The position numbers and the translations under genes are program-made. The notes under the pieces were generated by a model, which saw nothing but the letters and a program-made list of their open reading frames with translations, ran no database searches and was not told where the DNA came from. DNA of 64,000 nucleotides from Chryseobacterium koreense CCUG 49689 (lineage in GTDB: Bacteria; Bacteroidota; Bacteroidia; Flavobacteriales; Weeksellaceae), in the NCBI RefSeq assembly GCF_001045435.1, contig NZ_LFNG01000010.1, positions 62,001 to 126,000 on the forward strand, written 5' to 3'. Shown one piece after another: positions 63,921 to 64,000 of this stretch. Numbering within the stretch: position 1 is the stretch's first letter; each line of letters starts with the position of its first letter.

Positions 63921-64000
63921 GGCTAAAATTTTTTTTCTGGTTTTAATAATTATAATGCTTCTTCAGGATTGCTGGGTGTTGTGCTGAAGTTTCCGTTTTG

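Overview
The window looks like chromosome from a Bacteroidota member of the Chryseobacterium/Kaistella type (Weeksellaceae). The evidence is gldLMN of the type IX secretion system (T9SS), T9SS C-terminal sorting domains, TTG-N19-TAnnTTTG promoters, A-rich leaders instead of strong Shine-Dalgarno sites, and a low-GC, dense, mostly housekeeping gene content. There is no prophage, insertion sequence, CRISPR array, rRNA or integrase.

Layout. 0-3.5 kb: gldL-gldM-gldN, the T9SS motor and ring genes. 3.5-10.2 kb: FAD oxidoreductase, tRNA-Ser(GGA), a thioesterase gene broken by an in-frame amber codon, type I asparaginase, a TrmH-type methyltransferase, DUF488, pirin, FMN reductase and DUF808. 10.2-17.2 kb: purine block purM-purN-purH-purD-guaA with a short terminated leader unit ahead of purM. 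17.6-23 kb: DEAD-box helicase and a cluster of secreted proteins, two of which are paralogues of an unnamed family. 23-31 kb: sahH, a 4'-phosphopantetheinyl transferase, a second pirin, an MFS exporter, asnB, hemB and an 'orphan' T9SS sorting-domain protein. 31-39.4 kb: ndh2-trmD, a nuclease-family protein, an Lrp regulator, deoC with a double-domain ALDH16-type dehydrogenase, and a GH25 lysozyme. 39.5-46 kb: ABC-F ATPase, amino-acid permease, TonB-dependent receptor with a PepSY partner. 46-54 kb: rpsP, rimM, asnS, rpoN, an ECF sigma factor with a membrane partner, lptB with an extra C-terminal domain, and a lipoprotein. 54-60.5 kb: HD hydrolase, a membrane protein, and a MacAB-like exporter operon with two tandem permeases. 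60.8-63.9 kb: nrdB and nrdA, a class I ribonucleotide reductase whose metal-site residues resemble the class Id enzymes of flavobacteria.

How the genes work together. PurM, PurN, PurH and PurD supply IMP and GuaA makes GMP. DeoC releases acetaldehyde and glyceraldehyde 3-phosphate from deoxyribose 5-phosphate, and the adjacent dehydrogenase could oxidise the aldehyde. GldLMN energise export of T9SS cargo, at least two of which (22240-22929 and 30890-31246) lie in this window. The TonB receptor and PepSY protein form an iron or siderophore uptake pair.

I do not see a convincing large unknown system such as a defence island. The most interesting signals are smaller: (1) a palindromic leader element (core CCTGTCGGCAGACAGG) found five times, each time just upstream of a start codon and in the same orientation; (2) a second dispersed element with constant flanks and a variable hairpin, found five times and always upstream of genes; (3) nine hexamer repeats forming the whole leader of the ABC-F gene; (4) perfect inverted DnaA boxes ahead of nrdB; (5) an Imm22-like domain fused to LptB; (6) a two-member family of secreted proteins of which only one carries a T9SS tail.
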